Source: Sphingosinicella microcystinivorans
Lineage (GTDB): Bacteria > Pseudomonadota > Alphaproteobacteria > Sphingomonadales > Sphingomonadaceae
DNA length: 64,000 nt
Direction of reading: 5' to 3'
NCBI RefSeq assembly: GCF_027941835.1
Contig: NZ_CP116005.1
Span: 2,991,501 to 3,055,500 of the forward strand
Part shown: positions 31,449 through 39,212 of the stretch, one piece after another
Layout: each line of letters begins with the position of its first letter
How positions within the stretch are numbered: position 1 is the first letter of the stretch
Position numbers and translations under genes: made by a program
Notes under the pieces: model-generated
Told to the model about the DNA's origin: nothing
What the model saw: the letters and a program-made list of their open reading frames with translations, nothing else
Database searches by the model: none

Positions 31449-33494
31449 ATGTCTGAACTGTCCGATCTGTCTCAAGGCAATTCCCTGCGCGCCGCATTGC
31501 CGCGGGCGATCGTCAAGCGCGGCGGCGAGACGACCGTCTTCGATGCCGGCAGGATCTGCTCCGCGATCGCGCGTGCCGGTCAGGCCAGCGGCGGGTTCGG
31601 CGGCGAGGAAGCCGATCGACTCACGCATGAGGCGGTCAAGGTGATCGCGCACCGCTTCGCCGGCTCGACGCCGCACATCGAGGACGTGCAGGACATCGTC
31701 GAGCAGGTGTTGATCGCGGCCGACCATGTCGCGACCGCGCGCGCCTATGTCGTCTATCGCGAGAAGCGCGGACAGGCGCGGCAGGACCGGAAGACGGTGG
31801 TCGACGTCGCCGTCTCCATCAATGAATATCTCGACCGCACCGACTGGCGCGTCAACGCCAACGCCAACCAGGGCTATTCGCTGGGCGGGCTCATCCTCAA
31901 CCTTTCCGGCAAGGTCGTCGCCAACTACTGGCTGTCGCACATCTATCCGCCGGAAGTCGGCCGCGCCCATCGCGAGGGCGACATCCACATTCACGACCTC
32001 GACATGCTGGCCGGCTACTGCGCCGGCTGGTCGCTGCGCATGTTGTTGACCGAAGGGCTGAACGGCGTGCCCGGCAAGATCGAGGCGGGTCCGCCGAAGC
32101 ACCTGTCGAGCGCGGTCGGGCAGATCGTCAATTTCCTCGGTACGCTGCAAAACGAATGGGCGGGCGCGCAGGCGTTCAGCTCGTTCGATACCTACATGGC
32201 GCCGTTCATCCGCAAGGACCGGCTCGGCTACGGCGAGGTGCTGCAATCAATTCAGGAACTGATCTACAACCTCAACGTCCCCTCGCGCTGGGGCACGCAG
32301 ACGCCTTTCACAAATCTCACCTTCGACTGGATCTGTCCGGAGGACCTGCGCGACCAGGTGCCGATCGTCGGCGGCGAGGAGATGGATTTCACCTATGGCG
32401 ACCTTCAGTCCGAAATGGACATGATCAACCGCGCCTACATGGAGGTGATGACCAAAGGCGACGCCAAGGGGCGCGTCTTCACGTTCCCGATCCCGACCTA
32501 CAACATCACGCCGGATTTCCCGTGGGACAGCGAGAACGCCGACCACCTGTTCGAGATGACGGCGAAGTACGGCCTGCCCTATTTCCAGAACTTCATCAAT
32601 TCCGAGCTGAAGCCGAACATGATCCGCTCGATGTGCTGCCGGCTCCAACTCGACCTCACCGAGTTGCTGAAGCGCGGCAACGGCCTGTTCGGCAGCGCCG
32701 AGCAGACCGGCTCGATCGGCGTGGTCACCGTCAATTGCGCGCGGCTCGGCCATCTCTGTCGCGGCAACGAGGCGGGCCTGTTCCAGCGCCTCGACACGCT
32801 GCTTGAGACCGGCCGCAACAGCCTCGAGATCAAGCGCAAGGTGGTGCAGCACTATATGGACAGCGGGCTGTTCCCTTACAGCAAGCGCTATCTCGGCACG
32901 CTTCGCAACCACTTCGCGACGCTCGGCGTCAACGGCATCAACGAGATGATCCGCAACTTCACTGCCGACTGCGAGACCATCGCCACGCCCTGGGGCCATG
33001 CCTTCGCCGTGCGCCTGCTCGACCACGTGCGGTCGCGCATCCGGGAATTCCAGGAGGAAACCGGCAGCCTGTTCAATCTGGAGGCGACGCCGGCGGAAGG
33101 CACCACCTACCGCTTCGCCAAGGAAGACCGCAAGCGCTACCCCGGCATCCTGCAGGCCGGCACCGACGAGAACCCCTATTACACCAATTCGAGCCAGCTT
33201 CCGGTCGGCTTCACCGACGATCCGTTCGAGGCGCTCGAGCGTCAGGACGAATTGCAGCGTAAATATACCGGCGGCACCGTGCTGCATCTCTATATGGGCG
33301 CGCGCCTGTCGTCCGGCGCGGCGTGCAAGAAGCTGGTGCGTCGTGCCCTCACCAACTTCCACCTGCCGTACATCACGGTGACGCCGACATTCTCGATCTG
33401 TCCGACCCACGGCTATCTCGAAGGCGAGCACGCCTTCTGTCCGAAATGCGATGCCGAACGACTCGCAGCCAAGCGGCAGGCCGCCGCACGTTGA
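31449..33494 (+). CDS. nrdD: Anaerobic (class III) ribonucleoside-triphosphate reductase, main subunit
   Basis: A 681-residue oxygen-sensitive enzyme that makes dNTPs. An N-terminal ATP-cone (IVKRGGETTVFDAGRICSAI) is followed by the NrdD barrel (GDIHIHDLDMLAGYCAGWSL, LQNEWAGAQAFSSFDTYMAPF, SRWGTQTPFTNLTFDW). The C-terminal zinc-site region is ICPTHGYLEGEHAFCPKC. The frame stops soon after, without the RVxGY glycyl-radical loop, which is encoded by the next gene. The ATG at 31449 (MSELSDLSQ) is used because upstream residues would translate the riboswitch. It begins an operon with the radical subunit and nrdG. Confidence 0.93.
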   Translation: MSELSDLSQGNSLRAALPRAIVKRGGETTVFDAGRICSAIARAGQASGGFGGEEADRLTHEAVKVIAHRFAGSTPHIEDVQDIVEQVLIAADHVATARAYVVYREKRGQARQDRKTVVDVAVSINEYLDRTDWRVNANANQGYSLGGLILNLSGKVVANYWLSHIYPPEVGRAHREGDIHIHDLDMLAGYCAGWSLRMLLTEGLNGVPGKIEAGPPKHLSSAVGQIVNFLGTLQNEWAGAQAFSSFDTYMAPFIRKDRLGYGEVLQSIQELIYNLNVPSRWGTQTPFTNLTFDWICPEDLRDQVPIVGGEEMDFTYGDLQSEMDMINRAYMEVMTKGDAKGRVFTFPIPTYNITPDFPWDSENADHLFEMTAKYGLPYFQNFINSELKPNMIRSMCCRLQLDLTELLKRGNGLFGSAEQTGSIGVVTVNCARLGHLCRGNEAGLFQRLDTLLETGRNSLEIKRKVVQHYMDSGLFPYSKRYLGTLRNHFATLGVNGINEMIRNFTADCETIATPWGHAFAVRLLDHVRSRIREFQEETGSLFNLEATPAEGTTYRFAKEDRKRYPGILQAGTDENPYYTNSSQLPVGFTDDPFEALERQDELQRKYTGGTVLHLYMGARLSSGAACKKLVRRALTNFHLPYITVTPTFSICPTHGYLEGEHAFCPKCDAERLAAKRQAAAR

Positions 33495-33510
33495 AGGAAG
33501 GAGACCCGAT

Positions 33511-33693
33511 ATGACCGAATGCAACGACCCCGGCGAAACCGGAATCACGCTGCGCGACGACGAGCGTCAGCCCTGCGAGGTCTGGACCCGCGTGATGGGC
33601 TATCACCGCCCGGTGTCCTCGTTCAACCGGGGCAAGAAAGGCGAGCACAATGAGCGCCGGTTCTTCAGCGAAGCGCGCACCGCGCTCCGCTGA
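33511..33693 (+). CDS. Separate glycyl-radical subunit of NrdD
   Basis: A 60-residue protein consisting of the C-terminal glycyl-radical motif of class III reductase: CEVWTRVMGYHRPVSSFNRG, then KKGEHNERRFF. The Gly in RVMGY is the expected radical site. It has its own strong Shine-Dalgarno (AAGGAAGGAG) and lies in a different frame from nrdD, 16 bases after its stop, so it is a genuine split and not a readthrough. I recall similar short proteins near nrdD elsewhere. NrdG, whose gene overlaps by 44 bases, would activate it. Confidence 0.87.
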   Translation: MTECNDPGETGITLRDDERQPCEVWTRVMGYHRPVSSFNRGKKGEHNERRFFSEARTALR

Positions 33694-34309
33694 ACTGCGT
33701 GTCGGCGGACTTGCCCGGCTGTCCACATGCGACTGGCCGGGCGAGCTCGTCGCCACGATCTTCTGCCAGGGCTGCCCGTGGGCCTGCGGCTATTGCCATA
33801 ACCCGCACCTCATTCCGCCAGATGCCGAGACGGACATGGCGTGGACCGACGTGCTGTCGTTCCTCGAGTCTCGTCGCGGCCTGCTCGACGGCGTGGTGTT
33901 CTCGGGCGGCGAGCCGACCTTGCAGGCCGCGCTGCCGGAAGCGATGCGCGCGGCGCGCGCGCTCGGCTTCCGCATCGGCCTGCACACCGCCGGGCCCTAT
34001 CCGGCACGGCTTGCCGAGGTGCTGCCGCTGACCGACTGGATCGGTTTCGACGTCAAGGCCGCCTTCGACGATTACGGGCGGATCACCGCTGTCGCCGGCA
34101 GCGGTATCAAGGCGAAAGCGAGCCTCGCCCGGGTGCTCGCCAGCGGTGTCGCCTGCGATATCCGCACGCCGGTGCACGATGCGTTGCTGGATCGCGCCGC
34201 CTTGACGCGTCTCGCGTCAGACCTCGCCGCGCTGGGCGTCCGCAACCACCGCCTTCAGCCGTTCCGCGCGACCGGGTGTACGAACGCGGCATTGCTTGAG
34301 AGAAAATGA
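33650..34309 (+). CDS. nrdG: Anaerobic ribonucleotide reductase activating enzyme
   Basis: A 219-residue radical SAM protein that generates the glycyl radical on NrdD using S-adenosylmethionine. The cluster motif CPWACGYC (CxxxCxxC) lies near residue 42, followed by VVFSGGEPTLQ (SAM-binding GGE). It is longer than E. coli NrdG and similar to the TIGR02495-like anaerobic activase group, whose members have an N-terminal GGLARLSTCDWPGELVATIF. It overlaps the small glycyl-radical gene, confirming an operon. Confidence 0.9.
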   Translation: MSAGSSAKRAPRSAELRVGGLARLSTCDWPGELVATIFCQGCPWACGYCHNPHLIPPDAETDMAWTDVLSFLESRRGLLDGVVFSGGEPTLQAALPEAMRAARALGFRIGLHTAGPYPARLAEVLPLTDWIGFDVKAAFDDYGRITAVAGSGIKAKASLARVLASGVACDIRTPVHDALLDRAALTRLASDLAALGVRNHRLQPFRATGCTNAALLERK

Positions 34310-34375
34310 TGGAGTCGTTCTTGCTTTCGGGTATGCCGCGGTTCCAACGGGTTAGCATGTGTGGAGGTCTTTCGA

Positions 34376-34555
34376 ATGAACCACAAGCGCGGAAGGCCGA
34401 GGAACAGGCGCGCCGGGTGCAAGATGTGCAAACCGTGGAAGGTCAACGGCTTTCGCACCGCGCGCCGGGACGGCGAGAAGTTCAGCGACCACAGGCGCCG
34501 CATCGCGGCCGGAGACGACCTGCGGCGGCGTCTATTTTGCGGCCCAGCGGCGTAG
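34376..34555 (+). CDS. Small basic conserved protein with CxxCK motif
   Basis: A 59-residue protein starting MNHKRGRPRNRRAGCKMCKP. The NHKRGRP...AGCxxCKPxK pattern recurs in short uncharacterised proteobacterial proteins (recalled, not searched). The CxxC pair could bind metal. A perfect GGAGGT lies seven bases before the ATG at 34376. Its last 24 bases overlap the end of the convergent membrane protein gene. It lies 66 bases after nrdG. Confidence 0.7.
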   Translation: MNHKRGRPRNRRAGCKMCKPWKVNGFRTARRDGEKFSDHRRRIAAGDDLRRRLFCGPAA

Positions 34556-34885
34556 TCCGGCGCCGGCCTGCGCGAGCGCCATGGCCGGAAGCGCGAGGAA
34601 CGCCAGAACGATGAGGCCGAGCGGCAGCATCGAAAGGTCGGACGCCGAAGCGGCGAGCACGACGATCTGGCTGACGATCATCAAGGCGCCCCAGCGCCAC
34701 GGGCGGTCGGGGAAGGCGAAACCGAGCAGCCCCGAGAGCGCCAGCGCCAGCGGATAGGCGGCGGACCAGTAGAGCTCGGAATCCCAAGGTTCCTGCCGCC
34801 CGCCCAAACAGGCGGTCGCAGACCAGAGAAATATGCCGCCGATCGCGGCAAGACCGGCGGCCTTGAGGCCATGCGTATCCGTCAT
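34532..34885 (-). CDS. Hypothetical four-helix membrane protein
   Basis: A 117-residue protein with four hydrophobic helices: AAGLAAIGGIFLWSATACL, YPLALALSGLLGFAF, WGALMIVSQIVVLAASA and MLPLGLIVLAFLALPAMALA. There is no recognised family. The ATG at 34885 is used; a GTG at 34894 would add three residues. It overlaps the small CxxC protein gene convergently. Confidence 0.7.
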   Translation of the reverse strand: MTDTHGLKAAGLAAIGGIFLWSATACLGGRQEPWDSELYWSAAYPLALALSGLLGFAFPDRPWRWGALMIVSQIVVLAASASDLSMLPLGLIVLAFLALPAMALAQAGAGLRRWAAK

Positions 34886-34962
34886 GTCGGTCACGCGGGT
34901 TTTCTACCGGAACGGGCTTAACGGCGCGTTGCCCCGCCCGCTCCCGGCGGCTGAATCAGGCT

Positions 34963-35430
34963 CTAGCGCCGCCTTTCCCGTGCGCGGTCATCGGAATCGT
35001 GCCGTCTGCGATCGTTCCGATCGCGGTCCGGCCGCGCATAGTTCGGGCGGCGATCCCGGTCGTTGTTCCAGCGCGGGCCGTCCCTGTCCCGATCCCGCCA
35101 GCGATTGCGGTCCCGGTCCCGGCGGTCCCGGTCGTATGAGGGCTTCCGGTCGTGGCCCCGGTTCGCCCAGTAGTCGCGCTGGCGGGCCGTCCAGCGGTGG
35201 CGCTTTCCGTGGCGGTCGAAGACGTAATAGCCCGAACCGGGGTAATAATATCCATCGTACCAGCCGTATCCGTAGCCGGAATAATAGGGGTAATCGTATC
35301 CGTAACGATCATAGTGGCCGTGGCCGACCGAAACGCCGGCCCTGCCGTATCCGTCGGACATGCAGCCGCCGAGCGCGAGCGCGGACAGCAGAAGAGCGAT
35401 GCCGGCGGTTGCCTTTCGAATGGGTTTCAT
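34963..35430 (-). CDS. Lipoprotein with Tyr/Gly-rich and Arg/Asp-rich tails
   Basis: A 155-residue lipoprotein with signal LLLSALALGGC and a lipobox Cys at about residue 23. The middle is rich in Tyr and Gly (YYSGYGYGWYDGYYYPG), with VFDRHGKRHRWTARQRDYW, and the C-terminal half is a low-complexity Arg/Asp/Asn tail with many RDRD and DRD repeats. No named domain. The ATG at 35430 starts MKPIRKATAG. A large hairpin (35463-35507) lies upstream in its leader region. Confidence 0.75.
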   Translation of the reverse strand: MKPIRKATAGIALLLSALALGGCMSDGYGRAGVSVGHGHYDRYGYDYPYYSGYGYGWYDGYYYPGSGYYVFDRHGKRHRWTARQRDYWANRGHDRKPSYDRDRRDRDRNRWRDRDRDGPRWNNDRDRRPNYARPDRDRNDRRRHDSDDRARERRR

Positions 35431-35462
35431 AGCCTTCTCCTGCCTTCGAGGAGACCATAAGA

Positions 35463-35507
35463 CGCCTGAACCGCGGGTGAAGCCGCGCATCACCCGCGGT
35501 TCAGGCG
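35463..35507. repeat. 18-bp perfect inverted repeat
   Basis: CGCCTGAACCGCGGGTGA (35463-35480) and its perfect complement (35490-35507) enclose a nine-base loop. There is no T-tract on either side, so it is not a normal terminator. It lies in the leader of the lipoprotein gene. Confidence 0.75.
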
Positions 35508-35533
35508 CCGGAGCGCCGGTTTCGCGCCTACCC

Positions 35534-35571
35534 TAAAAAAGACGCCGGGCCCACTTCGGGAGACCGGCGTC
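35534..35571 (-). terminator. Rho-independent terminator of the gabD operon
   Basis: On the minus strand GACGCCGGT and CCGGCGTC form a stem and are followed directly by TTTTTTA. It lies about 65 bases beyond the succinate-semialdehyde dehydrogenase stop. Confidence 0.88.
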
Positions 35572-35636
35572 CAGGTGATGCATTGGGGTCAATGCACTGA
35601 ACCTGAACGCTTATCGGACGAAATGTTTCCCTCGCC

Positions 35637-37079
35637 TCAGACGGTGAGGCAGAGGTACTTCATCTCGACATACTCCTCGATGCCATAGCGCGAGCCTTCG
35701 CGCCCCAAGCCGGACTGCTTAACGCCGCCGAAGGGCGCGACCTCGGTGGAGAGGATGCCGGAGTTGATGCACACCATGCCCGCCTCGATCGCCTCTGCGA
35801 CGCGCCAGACGCGCGAGAGGTTGTTCGAATAGAAATAGGCCGCGAGGCCGAACTCGGTGTCGTTGGCCATGGCGACGGCCTTTTCCTCGGTGCCGAAGCG
35901 GATGACGGGCGCGAGCGGCCCGAACGTCTCCTCGTGCGCGACGAGCATGTCCTGCGTGACGTTCGCGAGCACGGTCGGCTCGAAGAAGGTGCCGCCTAGC
36001 GCATGGCGCTTGCCGCCGGTGACGATACGCGCGCCCTTGGCGGTTGCATCGGCGATGTGCTCCTCCACCTTTTCAACGGCCGCGGCATTGATCAGCGGGC
36101 CCTGCTCGGTGCCCGCGTCGAGGCCGCTGCCGACCTTGAGGTTCGCGGCGGCCTTGGCGAGCTTTTCGACGAATTCGTCATAGACGCCGTCCTGCACGTA
36201 GAGCCGGTTCGAGCAGACGCAGGTCTGGCCGGAGTTGCGGTACTTGGAGGCAAGCGCACCGGCGACGGCGGCGTCCACGTCCGCGTCGTCGAAGACGATG
36301 AAGGGCGCATTGCCGCCGAGTTCGAGGCTGAGCTTCTTGATGGTGTCCGCCGACTGGCGCATCAGCAGGCGGCCGATCTCCGTGGAGCCGGTAAACGACA
36401 GCTTGCGGACGATGGGGTTCGAGGTGAGTTCGCCGCCGATCGCCGAGGCCTTGCCGGTCAGCACGTTGAAGATGCCCTTGGGGATACCGGCTTCCTCGGC
36501 GAGCACGGCGAGCGCGAAGGCCGAGAAAGGCGTCTCGGCGGCGGGCTTCAGCACCATCGGGCACCCGGCCGCGAGCGCGGGCGCGGCCTTGCGCGTGATC
36601 ATGGCGTTCGGGAAGTTCCACGGCGTGATCGCGGCGGCGACGCCGATCGGCTGCCTGAGCACGACGATGCGCTTGTCCGCCATGTGGCCGGGGATGACGT
36701 CGCCGTAGAGGCGCTTGCCTTCCTCGGCGTACCATTCGATGAACGAGGCACCGTAGGCGATCTCGCCGCGCGCCTCGGCGAGGCTCTTGCCCTGCTCCAG
36801 CGTCAGCAGGCGGGCGAGGTCCTCCTGATTGGCCATGACGAGGTCGTACCAGCGGCGCAAGGTTGCGGCGCGCTCCTTCGCGGTCTTCGCGCGCCATGCG
36901 GGCCACGCGCGATTCGCGGCCTCGACGGCACGCTTCGTTTCGGCCGCGCCGCAGTTCGGCACGGTGCCGAGCACTTCGCCGGTGGCCGGATTCGTGACCG
37001 GAATCGTCTCGCCGCTGTCGGCCTTCACCCATTCGCCGTCGATGTAGCAGGCTTCGCGAAGCAGCGGCGAACGGGTCAT
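35637..37079 (-). CDS. gabD: NAD(P)-dependent succinate-semialdehyde dehydrogenase
   Basis: A 480-residue aldehyde dehydrogenase, the last step from GABA to succinate. It shows PWNFPNAMITRKAAPALAAG (cofactor and catalytic Asn), FTGSTEIGRLL, LELGGNAPFIVF (catalytic Glu) and NSGQTCVCSNR (catalytic Cys). The overall sequence is of the GabD/SSADH type, including FGGVKQSGLGREGS. It is the last gene of the four-gene minus-strand operon that starts with the aldehyde dehydrogenase at 40661, and is followed by a strong terminator. Cofactor preference cannot be stated. Confidence 0.93.
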   Translation of the reverse strand: MTRSPLLREACYIDGEWVKADSGETIPVTNPATGEVLGTVPNCGAAETKRAVEAANRAWPAWRAKTAKERAATLRRWYDLVMANQEDLARLLTLEQGKSLAEARGEIAYGASFIEWYAEEGKRLYGDVIPGHMADKRIVVLRQPIGVAAAITPWNFPNAMITRKAAPALAAGCPMVLKPAAETPFSAFALAVLAEEAGIPKGIFNVLTGKASAIGGELTSNPIVRKLSFTGSTEIGRLLMRQSADTIKKLSLELGGNAPFIVFDDADVDAAVAGALASKYRNSGQTCVCSNRLYVQDGVYDEFVEKLAKAAANLKVGSGLDAGTEQGPLINAAAVEKVEEHIADATAKGARIVTGGKRHALGGTFFEPTVLANVTQDMLVAHEETFGPLAPVIRFGTEEKAVAMANDTEFGLAAYFYSNNLSRVWRVAEAIEAGMVCINSGILSTEVAPFGGVKQSGLGREGSRYGIEEYVEMKYLCLTV

Positions 37080-37090
37080 GGGGCTCTCCT

Positions 37091-38473
37091 CTAAAGGGCT
37101 TTCAGTTTCGGCATGGCCGAATCCAGCGAACGGCGGATGATGTCAACCAGATCGTCGATCTCTCCGCGCGAAATGACGAGCGGCGGCGACATGACGATGG
37201 TGTCGCGGATGCCGCGCACCATCAGGCCGTTCTCGATGCAGAAGTCGCGCACGACCGGTCCGGCGTTGCCTTCCTTGCCGCCGAAACGCGCGGCGGTCGC
37301 CTTGTCGGCGACGATCTCGACCGCGCCGAGCAGGCCGATGGAGCGCGTCTCGCCGACGAGCGGGTGGTCGTCGAGACGCTTCAGGGCGTCCCGAAGGTAA
37401 GGCCCCACATCCTCGCGGACGCGGCCGACGAGGTTCTCGCGCTCGATGATCTCGATGTTGCGCAGCGCGACCGCGGCGCAGACCGGGTGGCCGGAATAGG
37501 TGAAGCCGTGCACGAAGTCGCCGCCGGTCTTGAGCACGTCCACGATGCCCGAAGATACGGCGACTGCCGAGATGGGCAGGTAGCCGGACGACAGCCCCTT
37601 CGCCATCGGCACGAGGTCGGGCGTGAAGCCGTAGGTCTGGTGGCCGAACCATTCGCCCGTGCGTCCGAAGCCGCAGATCACCTCGTCGGCGACGAGGAGG
37701 ATGCCGTACTTGCGGCAGATGCGCTCCACCTCCTGCCAATAGCCGTCCGGCGGGATGATGACGCCGCCCGCGCCCTGCACGGGCTCGCCGATGAAGGCGG
37801 CGACGTTCTCGGGGCCGACTTCGAGGATGCGGTCCTCGATGGCCTGCGCGCAGAGCTTGCCGAACGCGCGCGGCTCCATGTCGCGGCCCTCGCCGAACCA
37901 GTAGGGCTGGCGGACGTGCTCGATGCCGGGGATGGGGAGGTCGCCCTGTTCGTGCATCGCCTTCATGCCGCCGAGGCTGACGCCCGCGACCGTGGAGCCG
38001 TGATAGGCGTTCCAGCGGCTGATGAAGACCTTGCGCTTCGGCTCGCCCTTCAGCTTCCAGTAGTGGCGCACCATGCGGAACACCGTGTCGTTCGCCTCGG
38101 AACCCGACGTGTTGAAGAACACGTGGCTCAGCTTGCCGCCGGTGAGGCCCGCGATCTTCGCGGCGAGTTCCACCGCGGGCGGCGTCGCCGTCTTGAAGAA
38201 GGTGTTGTAGAAGGGAAGCTCGCGCATCTGCGCGGCGGCGACCTCGGCAAGCTCGTCGCGGCCGTAGCCGATGTTGACGCACCAGAGGCCCGCCATGCCG
38301 TCGAGGAGGCGGTTGCCGTCGCCGTCGGTGATGTAGCAGCCCTCCGCGTGCGTCACGATCCGGCTGCCGCCCATGTCCTCGATCAGCTTGTAGTCCTGCT
38401 GCGCGGGGAGGTGGTGCGCGACGTCGAGACGGCGCAGCGCCGGAATGTCGTAGTTCTTGCGGACGGCGGTCAT
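37091..38473 (-). CDS. Class III aminotransferase, SpuC/putrescine-pyruvate type
   Basis: A 460-residue PLP enzyme with DGMAGLWCVNIGYGR, FFNTSGSEANDT, RWNAYHGSTVAGVSLGG and VADEVICGFGRTG, then the PLP lysine in VPMAKGLSSGYLP. The closest pattern is the SpuC family that transaminates putrescine or GABA with pyruvate as acceptor. In this operon it probably acts on GABA, or directly on putrescine as a ligase-free branch. The ATG at 38473 overlaps the puuD stop by four bases. Confidence 0.92.
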   Translation of the reverse strand: MTAVRKNYDIPALRRLDVAHHLPAQQDYKLIEDMGGSRIVTHAEGCYITDGDGNRLLDGMAGLWCVNIGYGRDELAEVAAAQMRELPFYNTFFKTATPPAVELAAKIAGLTGGKLSHVFFNTSGSEANDTVFRMVRHYWKLKGEPKRKVFISRWNAYHGSTVAGVSLGGMKAMHEQGDLPIPGIEHVRQPYWFGEGRDMEPRAFGKLCAQAIEDRILEVGPENVAAFIGEPVQGAGGVIIPPDGYWQEVERICRKYGILLVADEVICGFGRTGEWFGHQTYGFTPDLVPMAKGLSSGYLPISAVAVSSGIVDVLKTGGDFVHGFTYSGHPVCAAVALRNIEIIERENLVGRVREDVGPYLRDALKRLDDHPLVGETRSIGLLGAVEIVADKATAARFGGKEGNAGPVVRDFCIENGLMVRGIRDTIVMSPPLVISRGEIDDLVDIIRRSLDSAMPKLKAL

Positions 38474-39210
38474 GCTGTTCCCCTGAGTGTCTGGCCAAGC
38501 AGTTTGAAGAAGGTCCGGCTGTCCGGGTTCGATTCCGGATGCCATTCGGGATGCCACTGGACGGCGACGACGGGCGCGGCGCCGATCTTCGCCGAATAGG
38601 CCTCGACGAGCCCGTCCGGCGCGGTCGCCTCGACGGTCAGGCCGTCGGCGAGGCGGTCGATGCCCTGATAGTGCACCGAGTTCACCTCGAGCGCGGGCTT
38701 GTCGTAGGTGCGCGCGAGCACGCCGCCGGGCACCAGATCGACGCGGTGCCGGTGATCGAACATGGCGTCGAAAGAGACATCCGGCGGCGCGTGGTGGCGG
38801 ATGAGATCGTCGTTCGCCGAGGTGTCGCGGCGCAGGCTGCCGCCCAGCGCGACGTTGATCTCCTGGAAGCCGCGGCAGATGCCGAATACGGGCCGCCCGC
38901 GCCCGATCATCGCGTCCACCATCGACAGCGCGATCTCGTCGCGGCCGGGATCGAACGGGCCTTCGCCGCCGTCGTCGGCATAGCGGCTGCCCTCGATGTT
39001 GGAGGGGCTGCCGGTGAGCAGCACGCCGTCGAGACGCGGGGCGACCTCGGCGGCGGTCATCAGGTCGGGGAGCGACGGGATGAGCAGCGCCGCGACATCG
39101 GCATAGCGCATCGCCGCGCGCACGTAGCGCTCGATGACGGTTTGCGCGGGCTCGGTGCCCACGGTGCGCTGACAGCAGATGATACCGAGAACGGGACGGG
39201 CAGGGCTCAT
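38470..39210 (-). CDS. puuD: Gamma-glutamyl-GABA hydrolase, PuuD-like
   Basis: A 246-residue class I glutamine-amidotransferase-fold hydrolase (peptidase C26) that releases GABA and glutamate from gamma-glutamyl-GABA. It has the nucleophile in VFGICRGFQEINVALGG, and the catalytic His/Glu in VAVQWHPEW. ERYVRAAMRYADVAALLIP and VLLTGSPSNIEGSRY are typical of PuuD. It lies between the aldehyde dehydrogenase and the aminotransferase with overlapping or adjoining codons. The ATG at 39210 starts MSPARPVLGI. Confidence 0.92.
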   Translation of the reverse strand: MSPARPVLGIICCQRTVGTEPAQTVIERYVRAAMRYADVAALLIPSLPDLMTAAEVAPRLDGVLLTGSPSNIEGSRYADDGGEGPFDPGRDEIALSMVDAMIGRGRPVFGICRGFQEINVALGGSLRRDTSANDDLIRHHAPPDVSFDAMFDHRHRVDLVPGGVLARTYDKPALEVNSVHYQGIDRLADGLTVEATAPDGLVEAYSAKIGAAPVVAVQWHPEWHPESNPDSRTFFKLLGQTLRGTA

Positions 39211-39212
39211 GC

